DNA of 64,000 nucleotides, from positions 1 through 64,000 of the forward strand of contig JAFKFL010000020.1 in NCBI GenBank assembly GCA_017308235.1, read 5' to 3'. The DNA is from Alphaproteobacteria bacterium. GTDB lineage: Bacteria; Pseudomonadota; Alphaproteobacteria; Reyranellales; Reyranellaceae. Made by a program: the position numbers and the translations under genes. Below, piece after piece: positions 25,285 to 34,716 of the stretch; positions within the stretch are counted from its first letter, which is position 1; each line of letters begins with the position of its first letter. The notes under the pieces were generated by a model. That model worked only from the letters and a program-made list of their open reading frames with translations. It was not told the origin of the DNA and made no database searches.

Positions 25285-26526
25285 TCAAAACCGCGTAGCG
25301 GAATAGGGCCTCATGTCAATCGAAGGCGCACTCCCTCGCATCATCTGCGCAATGAGCCGCGCGCCGGTCGGCCCACCGGTCATCCCATAATGGCCATGTC
25401 CGAAAAAGAGGTACAGATCGCGGTGTCCGGGTGCGGCATCGATGACCGGCAACGTGTCGGGAAACGAGGGCCTGCAGCCCATCCACAATATGGGATCCCT
25501 CCCCTTGAGGTCCGGGAAGACGTACCGCGCTTTTTGCGCCAGGATTCGAGCTCGGTTTTCGTCGGGAGCTGCGGCGACGCCCGCGATCTCGACAGTACCC
25601 GAGGCACATAGTCCTTCATCCATGGGGGACAGGCTCATGCCCCAGTCCTTGTGGAGGATGGTGTAAGGCAACGCAATGGAAGGGTCGGCGATCATCGCGT
25701 GATAGCCGCGCTCGGTATCTAGCGGCAATTTCACTCCGATAGGATCAAGGAGGCTGCTGGACCAAGCTCCCGCTGCGACAAGGACCTTTTCAGCGAGGTG
25801 ATTGGCTGCGTTGGTCATGATCGTCCAGCCGCCGGCCTCGCCGGGAATGAGTTTCATGACACGCTCGGGAACGAACACGGCGCCCTCCGCGCGCGCAACA
25901 TCGCATAGATGTCGAACGAGGCGCCGCGGACTGACGGTATGCCCGTTCCCGCGGATCATGTAGCCGGTCATCGGCTTGTCGGCGATTCCCGGAAACATGT
26001 TGCGCAGGTCGCTGCGGCTCAGGCGCTGACTTTCGACACCGAGGCGCGTGCGTATCTCGTGTTCGAGCTTGCCGGTTTTCGAGACCTCGTCCCCGTTCCA
26101 CATCTGCACGTGTCCGCCCGGGCGCAGCAGGTCCGAAAATGCATCCGGTGTCAGTAGGTCGCGATAGACGTCCCAGGCGTCCTTGTGAAGCGATCGGATC
26201 GCCTCGGAGATCGGGATGACCCGGTCCATAAAGCCAGCGCGAACCCAGCGCATGAGCCACGGCATCGCCTTGAGCAGGTAGCGTTTGCGAACTGTAAGGG
26301 GCCCCATCGGATCGGCAAGCCATCCTGGGACCTTCCACAGCATGCCGGGAAGCGCTATCGGGAGCGTCGTATCGGCACTGATGATGCCCGCGTTACCGAA
26401 ACTGGCGCCTCCGGGTGATGGCAGTGGGTCAATGACCGTCACATTAAAACCTGCGCGCCGAAGGTAGATCGCGGAGGACACCCCCACGATCCCCGCTCCA
26501 ACCACCACGACCTGATTTGCTGTCAT
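25285..26526 (-). CDS. FAD-dependent D-amino-acid dehydrogenase (DadA-like)
   Basis: This 413-residue flavoprotein of the DAO/DadA family oxidises a D-amino acid or secondary amine to imine and then oxo acid, passing electrons to the respiratory chain. The FAD-binding motif VVGAGIVGVSSAIYLRRAG is at residues 8-26. The second FAD segment LFFGHGHYGMTGGPTGARLIA is near residue 376. It overlaps the broken GlcD-like gene by 4 nt and is the last gene of an aminotransferase-oxidase-dehydrogenase operon. Related enzymes act on D-hydroxyproline or iminodiacetate, and sequence alone does not select a substrate. Confidence 0.87.
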   Translation of the reverse strand: MTANQVVVVGAGIVGVSSAIYLRRAGFNVTVIDPLPSPGGASFGNAGIISADTTLPIALPGMLWKVPGWLADPMGPLTVRKRYLLKAMPWLMRWVRAGFMDRVIPISEAIRSLHKDAWDVYRDLLTPDAFSDLLRPGGHVQMWNGDEVSKTGKLEHEIRTRLGVESQRLSRSDLRNMFPGIADKPMTGYMIRGNGHTVSPRRLVRHLCDVARAEGAVFVPERVMKLIPGEAGGWTIMTNAANHLAEKVLVAAGAWSSSLLDPIGVKLPLDTERGYHAMIADPSIALPYTILHKDWGMSLSPMDEGLCASGTVEIAGVAAAPDENRARILAQKARYVFPDLKGRDPILWMGCRPSFPDTLPVIDAAPGHRDLYLFFGHGHYGMTGGPTGARLIAQMMRGSAPSIDMRPYSATRF

Positions 26527-27963
26527 GCGAGTAGCCTGTCGACTTCCGACGCTTGGTGCACGGAATTGACGCCGGTTCGCAGGACCTTTCCGGGGTTCAA
26601 AATGCAGAGGGGATCGAAAACCTTTTTGATGCTCATCATGAGGTCGAGTTCGCGGGGGTCTTTGAACAACGGCAACCGGTCGCGCAGCGATTGTCCGATT
26701 CCGTGTTCAGCACTAATGCTGCCCCCCAGAGACGCTGCAATCTTATAGATTTCATTGCTGACGAGTTTGGCGCGGACCTCGAATTCCGCATCGGGGACAA
26801 GACCGCGGTCGAATATCGCGACCGCGTGAACATTGCCGTCCCCGAGATGACCGACGAACGTCACCTTCAGATCAGCACGGTCGGCAAAGGCCGCTTCCAC
26901 TCCGCGAATGAAATCCGCATTTCGTGACACCGGAACCGACGTGTCATGGGACAAGGCTCGCCCAGCTCGATTGTTACTTTCAGCGACAATATGGCGGAGG
27001 GACCAGAACGCCGCCCGTTGCGCTTCCGTCTGCGCGACGACCGCGTCGGCGAGCGCGCCCATTTCCATGCAGTCGGCGAGCGACTGCATCAGCCTGTCGC
27101 CCAGCCCCTCGTCGTTTGCAGGCTCCGTCGCCTCGATCAGCAGGTACCAGCTGTGGCGCTCGCTCAACGGGAGGCCACCCCCCTTGTGATCAACGATCAC
27201 GTCCATCTGGAGGCCGCTCATGATCTCGAACGTCGAGAGCCGCGGGCCACAGTCGAACTTCAGCCTTTCCAGCACGGACAATGCGGCTTCGGGCGACGCG
27301 AGCCCGCAGAGCGCGGTCGCGATCGAGCGCGGGCGCGGGAAGAGTTTGAGCACTGCGCCGGTAATGATACCGAGTGTGCCCTCGGATCCGATGAAAAGCT
27401 GCTTGAGATCGTAACTCGGGCATCTGGGCGAGCACATCGCCATTCGCCAGCACGACCTCGAGACCGAGCACCAGTTCCCGCGTCGAGCCGTAGCGTAAAA
27501 CCTCGAGGCCGCCGGCATTCGTCGCGATGTTTCCCCCGATCTGGCAGGTGCCTTCGCTGCCCAGGCTCAGCGGAAACAGTCTGCCCGCCTCTTCCGCGGC
27601 GGCCTGCACCTCGGACAATGTGCAACCGGCATCCACAACGATCGTATCGTTGATCGGGTCGATCGAGCGTACGCTTCGCATGCGGCCGAGCGCCAGGATC
27701 AGCTGCTTCCCCGACTCATCGGGAATCGCGCCACCGTTCAGGCCGGTGTTTCCGCCCTGGGGGACGACCACGCAGCGATTGGCCGTGGCCCACGCCATGA
27801 GCGCCGACACCTCCTGGGTGTTCGCGGGCCTGACGACGGCGGCCGCCTTGCCCCGGAATCTGGCACGCCAATCAATTAAGTGGCCGGCCATGTCCTGGGG
27901 CTCGGTCAAAACATTTCGCTCGCCGACGATGGCGGCCAACTGCGCAAGATCCATCTCAGTCAT
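26523..27963 (-). pseudogene. Broken GlcD-like FAD-linked oxidase
   Basis: The reading frame of an FAD-binding (D)-2-hydroxyacid dehydrogenase of the GlcD/VAO family is split in two. The N-terminal part runs from ATG 27963 (GGAAG upstream) to about 27414 and includes QGGNTGLNGGAIP and GSEGTCQIGGNIATNAGG. The C-terminal part continues in another frame from YDLKQLFIGSEGTLGIITG to the stop at 26523. The intact paralog at 60635-62059 reads LRKDNTGYMLRHLFIG at the same place. Here the RKDNTG codons are absent and the frame changes, consistent with loss of about 20 nt at 27413/27414. A long C-terminal piece could start independently but would lack the FAD-binding domain. Confidence 0.85.
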
Positions 27964-27983
27964 CGATCGCTTCCGTATCAAGC

Positions 27984-29306
27984 TTACGCGGCTGCGGGCT
28001 GACTACGGTTAAAAGCCTCTTCGATCGACTCGATAATCGCCGCGGCCGCCTCTTCCACATCGGCATCGCTATAGGCGGTCGAGATATTCAGTCTCGCCGA
28101 CACGTCCACGAGCAGGTGTCGGTCCATTGCTGCCGACCAGAACCGTTGGACGAGCGCTTGCTCCTCCGGCCGATGGGCGATCGCGTGATAGCCGTTGCCC
28201 ATGCGCGGAGCGAAGAAAATCGAGACGAAGGAGCCACTCCCTTCCACATGGGCCGGCAACCCTTGCTTTGCGATGCCGCTCCTGATCATCGCCCTCAGCC
28301 GATCGCCCTTTTTATTGAGCGCGACGATGTCCTCCACGCGATAGTGGTTAAGGGTCGCCAGGCCCGCGGCCATGGTCAGAGGATGTGCATTGAACGTGCC
28401 GGTGAAGGATACGCCTCCCTTCTCCGTCGGATCGAAGATCTTCATGGCTTTCGCTGAGCCTCCAACAGCTCCCACCGGCATGCCGCCGCCAATGATCTTG
28501 CCGAAGGCCGTCAAGTCGGGCGTCACGTCGTACAGTTCCTGCGCGCCGCCATAGGAAAGACGAAACGATGCGACCTCGTCGAAGATCAGCAGCATCCCGA
28601 GTTCGTCGGCCAGTCGCCGCAGGGCTTTCACATAGGACGGATCGGCCGCAACATAGCCGACCCGAGACGGAGCGAGATCGAGCACGATGCCTCCAATCTC
28701 CTGAGCGTGCTCCCTGAGGATCTGTTCGGTGACGGCCGCATCATTAAACGGGATCACGACGACATCTTCGAGCACGTGCGGCATGCCAAAATCGCTGGAG
28801 AGGCGCGAGACCGGGAATCCTTGAAATCCCGGCTTGACCGGCGCAGCGTTCGAAACCTCGGCATAATCGTAGGTCCCGTGATAGAGGCCTTCGCATTTGG
28901 CAATCTTCTGGCGTTTCGTGATCGATCGCGCCGCCTTCATGGCGTGCATGACCGCTTCCGTGCCACTGCTGCAGAACACAACGTGATCAACCGACGCCAC
29001 GCGTGCACACAGATGCTCGGCCAGAAGCACTTCTCCGAGAACAGGGAGGCCAAAGCTCAAGCCATGGCCAAGCTGTTCTGAAAGTGCCGTCATAGTCGGG
29101 GCGTGCCGATGACCATGGATCAGCACCATGAAGTTGTTCGAACCATCGAGGATGTAGGTGCCGTCGATATCCCTGATCCGGCTGCCTTCGCCGCAATGCG
29201 CGTACGAGCGCATGTCGTAAAGCGATTTGCGGCTGCTGCCATGCGGCATCACCCGCTGCGCACGCTTATAGACCTCTTCGGACCGCGATCCTGCTGCCGG
29301 AAACAT
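27984..29306 (-). CDS. Class III aminotransferase, glutamate-1-semialdehyde aminomutase-like
   Basis: This 440-residue PLP enzyme has the HemL-like layout: SSGTEAVMHAMKAARS near residue 113, LIFDEVASFRLSYGG near residue 235 and the PLP Lys in FGKIIGGGMPVGA near residue 269. Location beside catabolic oxidases, and not heme genes, suggests a catabolic aminotransferase acting on an omega- or beta-amino acid. It is the first gene of the operon that continues into the GlcD-like and DadA-like genes, and it is divergent from the MocR-type regulator, its most likely controller. Confidence 0.85.
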   Translation of the reverse strand: MFPAAGSRSEEVYKRAQRVMPHGSSRKSLYDMRSYAHCGEGSRIRDIDGTYILDGSNNFMVLIHGHRHAPTMTALSEQLGHGLSFGLPVLGEVLLAEHLCARVASVDHVVFCSSGTEAVMHAMKAARSITKRQKIAKCEGLYHGTYDYAEVSNAAPVKPGFQGFPVSRLSSDFGMPHVLEDVVVIPFNDAAVTEQILREHAQEIGGIVLDLAPSRVGYVAADPSYVKALRRLADELGMLLIFDEVASFRLSYGGAQELYDVTPDLTAFGKIIGGGMPVGAVGGSAKAMKIFDPTEKGGVSFTGTFNAHPLTMAAGLATLNHYRVEDIVALNKKGDRLRAMIRSGIAKQGLPAHVEGSGSFVSIFFAPRMGNGYHAIAHRPEEQALVQRFWSAAMDRHLLVDVSARLNISTAYSDADVEEAAAAIIESIEEAFNRSQPAAA

Positions 29307-29441
29307 GTTGTCCTCGCTCGCGAAAAGGCCTGTACAGCCGTAGTGAAGCCGTTAGATTGCCGGCGCGCGGTTCATTTGAAAGGCCAGTTGCGGATGTGGT
29401 CTCGGGCCACTTCCCACAATCGGCCGCAACGGCTTGTCATC

Positions 29442-29455
29442 AACGATGGATCGTT
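29442..29455. promoter_or_regulatory. Candidate autoregulatory palindrome in front of the MocR-type gene
   Basis: AACGATGGATCGTT is a palindrome of AACGAT and ATCGTT separated by 2 nt, in the 179-nt gap between the divergent class III aminotransferase and regulator genes. It resembles the regulon palindrome AGCGATWATCGCT but differs at one base per arm and in spacer length, so a shared regulator is only possible. Confidence 0.4.
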
Positions 29456-29485
29456 AATTCGCCGAGGCGGCTTCGCTGGACATTG

Positions 29486-30991
29486 ATGCTCAAGAGACCT
29501 TCCGGAAAAGATCGGGCGCGTGCATCGCTCTTGCCAGGCGTTGCCATCGACAAGACGTCGGGTCGAGCGGTTTACTGGCAGCTTTACGATGAGATCAAAC
29601 GGCTCATCCTCGAAGGTATCATTCCCGCAGGCGCATCAATGCCCTCACCGCGCCTCGTGGCGCTGGAATTCGGATGCTCGCGCCACACCGTATCTACGGC
29701 TTACGAATATTTGTCCGCGGAGGGGCTGCTTTCGGCGAGCCACGGCGTCGGCACATTCGTCTCGTCACTCGTCGAAAGCTCGCTCCTCAACTACTCCCCC
29801 GCAGAGTCCGAAGTGCAGCTCGCCCGGCGACTGCAGCCGAGCAACTTCGCTCTGGCGCTCGAAGCCGGTCGTATGGAACGGGACGAGGAGGATCCCCTTC
29901 AGACATTCGGCATTCCGGACGCCGATAATTTTCCGTGGAGCGCCTGGAGCAAGGTATACGCGTCGATTTGGTCCAAGCCCCAACGGGATCTGACACGCGC
30001 AACGAGCCCACAGGGTTACCCACGGTTGCGAGAAGCCATCTGCACCTTCGTTCACCGCGTCAGAGGCATCAGAGCCACTCCCGATCAGGTGCTGATAACG
30101 GCCGGCACAACTCAGTCCGTGGATCTGCTCTTGCGCTCTATGCTAAATGAGGGCGACCCCGTTTGGGTCGAGGATCCGGGCAGACCGAAAGCTGTTGCGC
30201 TTATTCAGGCGATGAAGATGCGGCGCGTCGCGATCCCGGTGGATGAGCATGGGTTGCGCGTCGATATTGCGGAGGAGCGCGCTCCTGATGCGCGTGCCGC
30301 TCTGATTACACCGTCCCACCACTATCCGACAGGTGCGACGCTGTCCCTAGAGCGGCGGCTTCGTCTGCTGGCATGGGCGTCTCGGACAGGCGGATGGATT
30401 TTCGAGGACGACTATGATGGCGAGTTGATCGCAGACGGTCGCCCACTGCTGCCGATTTACAGCCTGGGACAGAACGACCGCATCGTCTATATGGGCACGT
30501 TTTCGAAATCGATCTCGCCTCAGCTGCGCCTAGGTTACATCATCTGCAACCGCGAACTGATCCAACACCTGACGAGGTTCAGGTATTTCCTCGATTATTT
30601 TCCTGCGATGAACATGCAGCCAGTCCTCGCGGAATTCATTTCGAGTGGGAAACTCGATGCCTATGTCCGCCGCATGCGGAAATCGTATCGGGAGCGGCAG
30701 AAGGCATTCGCATCGCAAATCGAGCGTCACAGCCACCCTGAATTTGAGCTCTATCGAAATGCGCCCGCGCTGTTCCAGCCTTTGGGATTATCCGAGGCCT
30801 CTTACAGCGACAGCGCGTTGGCCCAGCTGGCACGCGGGCATGGCATTCCCGCATTCCCACTGTCACCCTTCTATTTTGACGTCACCCCGAAACCGGGCAT
30901 CATCATCGGGACCGGACGGCTACCGCTCGAAATGATCCCCCAAATTGTAGAGAACCTCGTCGAGGCATCTCGGATGCTGAGTTCAGCATAG
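29486..30991 (+). CDS. MocR-type GntR/aminotransferase regulator
   Basis: This 501-residue transcription factor has an N-terminal GntR winged helix (about residues 25-95, with PSPRLVALEFGCSRHTVSTAYEYL) and a C-terminal aminotransferase-like domain. The PLP Lys is retained in GTFSKSISPQLRLGY (near residue 340), and the EDDYDGEL segment is near residue 306. MocR/GabR/PdxR-type proteins sense amino compounds through PLP and usually act on neighbouring divergent promoters. ATG 29486 is preferred over a longer upstream frame because it gives the normal family N-terminus. It is the only regulator in the window and the prime candidate for the local regulon. Confidence 0.9.
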   Translation: MLKRPSGKDRARASLLPGVAIDKTSGRAVYWQLYDEIKRLILEGIIPAGASMPSPRLVALEFGCSRHTVSTAYEYLSAEGLLSASHGVGTFVSSLVESSLLNYSPAESEVQLARRLQPSNFALALEAGRMERDEEDPLQTFGIPDADNFPWSAWSKVYASIWSKPQRDLTRATSPQGYPRLREAICTFVHRVRGIRATPDQVLITAGTTQSVDLLLRSMLNEGDPVWVEDPGRPKAVALIQAMKMRRVAIPVDEHGLRVDIAEERAPDARAALITPSHHYPTGATLSLERRLRLLAWASRTGGWIFEDDYDGELIADGRPLLPIYSLGQNDRIVYMGTFSKSISPQLRLGYIICNRELIQHLTRFRYFLDYFPAMNMQPVLAEFISSGKLDAYVRRMRKSYRERQKAFASQIERHSHPEFELYRNAPALFQPLGLSEASYSDSALAQLARGHGIPAFPLSPFYFDVTPKPGIIIGTGRLPLEMIPQIVENLVEASRMLSSA

Positions 30992-31152
30992 ACGGTAGCG
31001 GCTCTGTACGGGCGGCCTTGTGTGACGCTTCAGTGGTCTCAAACTCAGCGCTGACACGCAGAACGAGGATTGGAAGGCGCTGTTCCGGAGCCCTCGCGCT
31101 CACCGCGCTCAGATAAGCCGGATTGGGGGGTACTCAACAACGATTGCCGGCT

Positions 31153-31182
31153 TTGACATTCCGATAATTAGCGATTATCGCT
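31153..31182 (+). promoter_or_regulatory. Promoter with regulon palindrome, upstream of the Dpp-type operon
   Basis: TTGACA (31153-31158), a 17-nt spacer and TATCGC (31176-31181) overlap the exact palindrome AGCGATTATCGCT at 31170-31182. The geometry is the same as at 18108, 43334 and 55069. Confidence 0.82.
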
Positions 31183-31217
31183 AGGATAAGTCCGCTTTAG
31201 ATTTGATCGGGAACTCG

Positions 31218-32138
31218 ATGCTGCGTTTCCTTTTTCGGCGCGCGCTTTTAGCCGTGACAGTCGCCTTGGTTGCCTCTTTTCTGAGCTTCGCGCTGATCAA
31301 CGGATCCCGCGACGTCGCTGCTGCCTTGGCCGGCGAGTCCGCCACTCAGGCCGACATCGAAATTGTCCGGCAACGCTACGGCCTCGATCGCTCACTGCTC
31401 GTCCAATATGCCGACTGGCTGAGCGGCGCCGTCCGCGGCGAGTTCGGTGACAGCGTGCTCTATCGCCGCCCGGTCCTGCCGATCATCACGGAACATGCAG
31501 CTCCCACGCTGCAGATCGGCTTGTCGGCGATCCTATTGGCGCTCGCGATCAGCGTTCCGGTGGGCTGCCTGATGGCGACGCGGCGCGGCGGGGCGTTCGA
31601 CCGCATCGCGTCCGCCCTGCTCGTCGCCAATCAAGCCATGCCCGGCTTCTGGATATCACTGCTTCTCATCTATATTTTCGCCGTTCAGCTCCGATGGCTG
31701 CCGGCCGCGGCATCAGGCGGCTGGCAGAGCTACATCCTTCCCGTCCTGGCGGTCACCCTGGTTGCCCTGCCGCCGATGACGCGGATGATGAAAGCGGGGA
31801 TGATCGACACCCTGCGGGCCGACTTCATGCGGACCGCGCGATCGAAAGGCATCGGCCGGTATCGGATCGTCCTGCTTCACGCGCTGCCGAACGCAGTGAC
31901 GCCGCTCGTAGCGCTTCTCTCGGTCCAGTTCGGAGCGATCCTAGCCGGGTCGGTCGTAATCGAGGTCGTGTTCTCGGTAAAGGGTCTCGGCTACCTCGCC
32001 TGGTACTCGATCACGACCGCGGATTTTGCGATCGTCCAGGCCGTCGTGCTCGTGATTACCCTGATCTACGCCTTCATGACCTTGCTGATGGACGCGCTCA
32101 ACTATTGGCTCGATCCCCGCGCAAGGACCCGGTCATGA
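31218..32138 (+). CDS. Peptide/opine-type ABC transporter permease (DppB-like)
   Basis: This 306-residue inner-membrane permease of the DppB/OppB family has about six transmembrane segments and a conserved cytoplasmic loop. That loop reads FMRTARSKGIGRYRIVLLHALPNAVTP, matching the EAA-type coupling motif near residues 200-225. ATG 31218 has a GGGA ribosome site and is preferred over TTG 31203. It overlaps the next permease by 4 nt and is the first gene of a five-gene importer operon under the regulon operator. Confidence 0.93.
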   Translation: MLRFLFRRALLAVTVALVASFLSFALINGSRDVAAALAGESATQADIEIVRQRYGLDRSLLVQYADWLSGAVRGEFGDSVLYRRPVLPIITEHAAPTLQIGLSAILLALAISVPVGCLMATRRGGAFDRIASALLVANQAMPGFWISLLLIYIFAVQLRWLPAAASGGWQSYILPVLAVTLVALPPMTRMMKAGMIDTLRADFMRTARSKGIGRYRIVLLHALPNAVTPLVALLSVQFGAILAGSVVIEVVFSVKGLGYLAWYSITTADFAIVQAVVLVITLIYAFMTLLMDALNYWLDPRARTRS

Positions 32139-33043
32139 ACGGTCTCGGGAACAGTGACGATATCGTCGCGCCTCCGCCACGCACACTCACCACGACCATC
32201 GCCTCCGGCGCCGCCGCATTGTGGCGCTGGCCAAAACTGGCTTTCGCCGGCGCGCTTCTGCTGGCGCTGATGCTCGCGGCGATATTCGCGCCGCTATTGC
32301 CCCTGCGTGACCCTTACGCGCAGGATCTCGTTCTGCGTCTTCTCCCTCCCTTCTGGCACGCCGGCAGCGATCCGCAGTTCCTGCTGGGCACCGATCTGCT
32401 GGGACGCGACAACCTGTCCCGGCTGATCTACGCGGCCCGCGTCTCGCTTCTCGTCGGCTTCCTTGCGGTCGGCCTCGCAGCCGTCATCGGTACCGTGCTC
32501 GGGCTGGTCGGGGGATATTTTGGCGGGCGGATCGACGCCATCGTGCTGTTCGCGATCAATGTCCGGCTCGGCATTCCGATCATGCTGGTCGCCCTCGCCG
32601 TGGTCGCCGTCCGCGGCGGCACTCTCGGGACTCTGATCCTCATTCTCGGCGGCCTTCTCTGGGATCGGTTTGCCGTCGTCGTCCGTAGCGCGACCATCCG
32701 CGAGACCGCCAAGGAATACGTCCAGGCCTCTCGCACCTTTGGGAGCAGCCACGTCTACATCATGCTGTGGGAGATCCTGCCCAACGTTGCAGGCCCGCTC
32801 ATTGTAGTCGCGACCTTCGAGGTCGCTCACGCCATCCTGCTCGAGGCGTCCCTGAGCTTTCTGGGCCTCGGCGTGTCTCCGCCGACGCCCACCTGGGGCA
32901 CCATGATGTCGGAGGGCAAGGATCTGATCTTCTTCGACGCATGGGTGATTGCTCTCCCCGGCGCCGCTTTGTTCGGACTTCTACTGATCGTCAATGTCAT
33001 CGGCGATCAACTGCGCGACATTCTGGCTCGGGATATGGGTTGA
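32135..33043 (+). CDS. Peptide/opine-type ABC transporter permease (DppC-like)
   Basis: This is the second membrane subunit of the importer, 302 residues, with the DppC-type N-terminal extension before the first membrane segment (about residues 33-55). The coupling loop reads RETAKEYVQASRTFGSSHVYIMLWEILPN near residues 185-215. The ATG at 32135 overlaps the preceding stop (ATGA), and the stop overlaps the next ATG by one base. The gene pairs with the DppB-like protein. Confidence 0.93.
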   Translation: MNGLGNSDDIVAPPPRTLTTTIASGAAALWRWPKLAFAGALLLALMLAAIFAPLLPLRDPYAQDLVLRLLPPFWHAGSDPQFLLGTDLLGRDNLSRLIYAARVSLLVGFLAVGLAAVIGTVLGLVGGYFGGRIDAIVLFAINVRLGIPIMLVALAVVAVRGGTLGTLILILGGLLWDRFAVVVRSATIRETAKEYVQASRTFGSSHVYIMLWEILPNVAGPLIVVATFEVAHAILLEASLSFLGLGVSPPTPTWGTMMSEGKDLIFFDAWVIALPGAALFGLLLIVNVIGDQLRDILARDMG

Positions 33044-33873
33044 TGATAACGAGCGATGCATCCCCGCTCCTCGATGTCAGAGGCCTGGTCATCGAGACTG
33101 GCCCGGTGGCACGGCCGACACGGTTGGTTCATGACATCGACCTGACGGTACGACCCGGCGAGGTGCTCGCCATCGTGGGCGAATCCGGCTCCGGCAAGAC
33201 CCTCACGACGATGTCCCTGATCGACCTGCTGCCGTCAGGCGTGCGCAGGATCGCCGGCAGCGCGGGTTTCGAAGGGCAAGATCTATACGCTTTGAAGCGC
33301 GTGGCGATGGACCGCGTGCGCAGCGACCGGATCGGGATCATCTTCCAGGATCCGATGTCGAGCCTCAACCCATCGCTCCGCATCGAGACCCAGTTGACCG
33401 AGGCGTTCATCGCGCATGGCAAGGGCGGCCGTCGGCAAGCGCTCGATCGAGCTACCCACCTCTTGAACGAAGTGGCGATCCCCAATCCGAAGGCGCGGCT
33501 GTCCCAGTACCCGCATGAGCTGTCCGGCGGCATGCGGCAGCGGGTCATGATCGCCATGGCATTGATGTGCGAGCCTTCTCTCCTCATCGCGGACGAGGCG
33601 ACGACGGCACTCGACGTGACGGTCCAGAAGCAGGTGCTCGACCTGCTGAAGGAGATCCAGAGCAAGCGCAGCCTGTCTATCGTGTTCGTCAGTCACAATC
33701 TCGGCGCCGTCGCCGAGATCGCCGACACCGTCATGGTTATGCATCGCGGCGCGCTGGTTGAGCGCGGGCCAACGCTCGAGGTTCTGACCAACCCCCGGGA
33801 GGCTTACACGAGACGGCTGGTCGAGGCCGTCCCTCGCCTTCGAACCGCCGGGCAGGCGCGGAGTCAGCCATGA
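33043..33873 (+). CDS. ABC transporter ATPase (DppD-like)
   Basis: This 276-residue ATPase powers uptake through the two Dpp-type permeases. It has Walker A GESGSGKT (near residue 46), signature LSGGMRQR (near residue 158), Walker B LLIADEATTALDVT and an H-loop in VFVSHNL. The C-terminus is shorter than in many DppD proteins, with only part of the oligopeptide-transporter tail. It overlaps its neighbours by one base upstream and 4 nt downstream. Confidence 0.93.
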   Translation: MITSDASPLLDVRGLVIETGPVARPTRLVHDIDLTVRPGEVLAIVGESGSGKTLTTMSLIDLLPSGVRRIAGSAGFEGQDLYALKRVAMDRVRSDRIGIIFQDPMSSLNPSLRIETQLTEAFIAHGKGGRRQALDRATHLLNEVAIPNPKARLSQYPHELSGGMRQRVMIAMALMCEPSLLIADEATTALDVTVQKQVLDLLKEIQSKRSLSIVFVSHNLGAVAEIADTVMVMHRGALVERGPTLEVLTNPREAYTRRLVEAVPRLRTAGQARSQP

Positions 33874-34715
33874 CCGAACGCGACAAGCACACTGCGCCTC
33901 GGCACGCTCTCGCCGTGACGAATCTAAGGAAGGTGTTCGAGCGGCCCGTATCACTTTTCCGGCGGGAAGCTCTGGTCGCCGTGGACGACGTGACCTTCAC
34001 CGTCGCGCCGGCAGAAACGCTTGCCGTTGTCGGAGAATCCGGCTCGGGCAAATCGACGGTTGCGAAGATGGCCATCGGCCTGTCCACCCCAAGTTCGGGA
34101 ACGATCAGCATCGAGGGCCGTGACAGCCGGGAATTCTCGCGACGCGAACTCTCCCGGGCGATGCAGATGATTTTCCAGGATCCCTACTCGTCGTTGAATG
34201 AGCGCCGGACCGTCGGCGACAACATCGCGATGCCCCTCGATGCCCAGGGGGTTGCAGGCAGCGCACGCCGTCGCCGGGTTGCCGAGGTGGCCGAACTCGC
34301 GCGCGTGCCCTCCATTGCACTGACGCGCTCGCCGAGAGACCTGTCCGGTGGGCAGCGTCAGCGCGTCGCCATCGCACGGGCGCTGGCGACCCAACCGCGA
34401 ATCCTCATATGCGACGAGCCGACGTCCGCACTCGACGTCTCGATCCAGGCTGAGATCCTCGAACTTTTGCGGAACCTGCAGGCCGAACTGTCGATGGCCA
34501 TGCTGTTCATCAGCCATGACCTTGCCGTCGTTCAGGATATTTCCAGCCGGATCGTCGTCATGCGCCACGGCCGGGTGGTCGAGACGGGAGCCACAGACGA
34601 GGTCCTTCGAAGTCCATCGGAGGACTACACCCGAAAACTCCTGGATTCCGTCCCTCATCTGCCGGCTTTGCAAGACCTGGCCGCCAAACACGGCTCCGCC
34701 GATCAGGAGGTATGA
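33870..34715 (+). CDS. ABC transporter ATPase (DppF-like)
   Basis: This is the second nucleotide-binding subunit, 281 residues, with Walker A GESGSGKS, signature LSGGQRQR, Walker B ILICDEPTSALDVS and an LFISHDLAVV H-loop. The N-terminal loop contains FRREALVAVDDVTF, as in DppF/OppF proteins. It overlaps the DppD-like gene by 4 nt, and the binding-protein gene starts 2 nt after the stop. Confidence 0.93.
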   Translation: MTERDKHTAPRHALAVTNLRKVFERPVSLFRREALVAVDDVTFTVAPAETLAVVGESGSGKSTVAKMAIGLSTPSSGTISIEGRDSREFSRRELSRAMQMIFQDPYSSLNERRTVGDNIAMPLDAQGVAGSARRRRVAEVAELARVPSIALTRSPRDLSGGQRQRVAIARALATQPRILICDEPTSALDVSIQAEILELLRNLQAELSMAMLFISHDLAVVQDISSRIVVMRHGRVVETGATDEVLRSPSEDYTRKLLDSVPHLPALQDLAAKHGSADQEV

Positions 34716-34716
34716 A

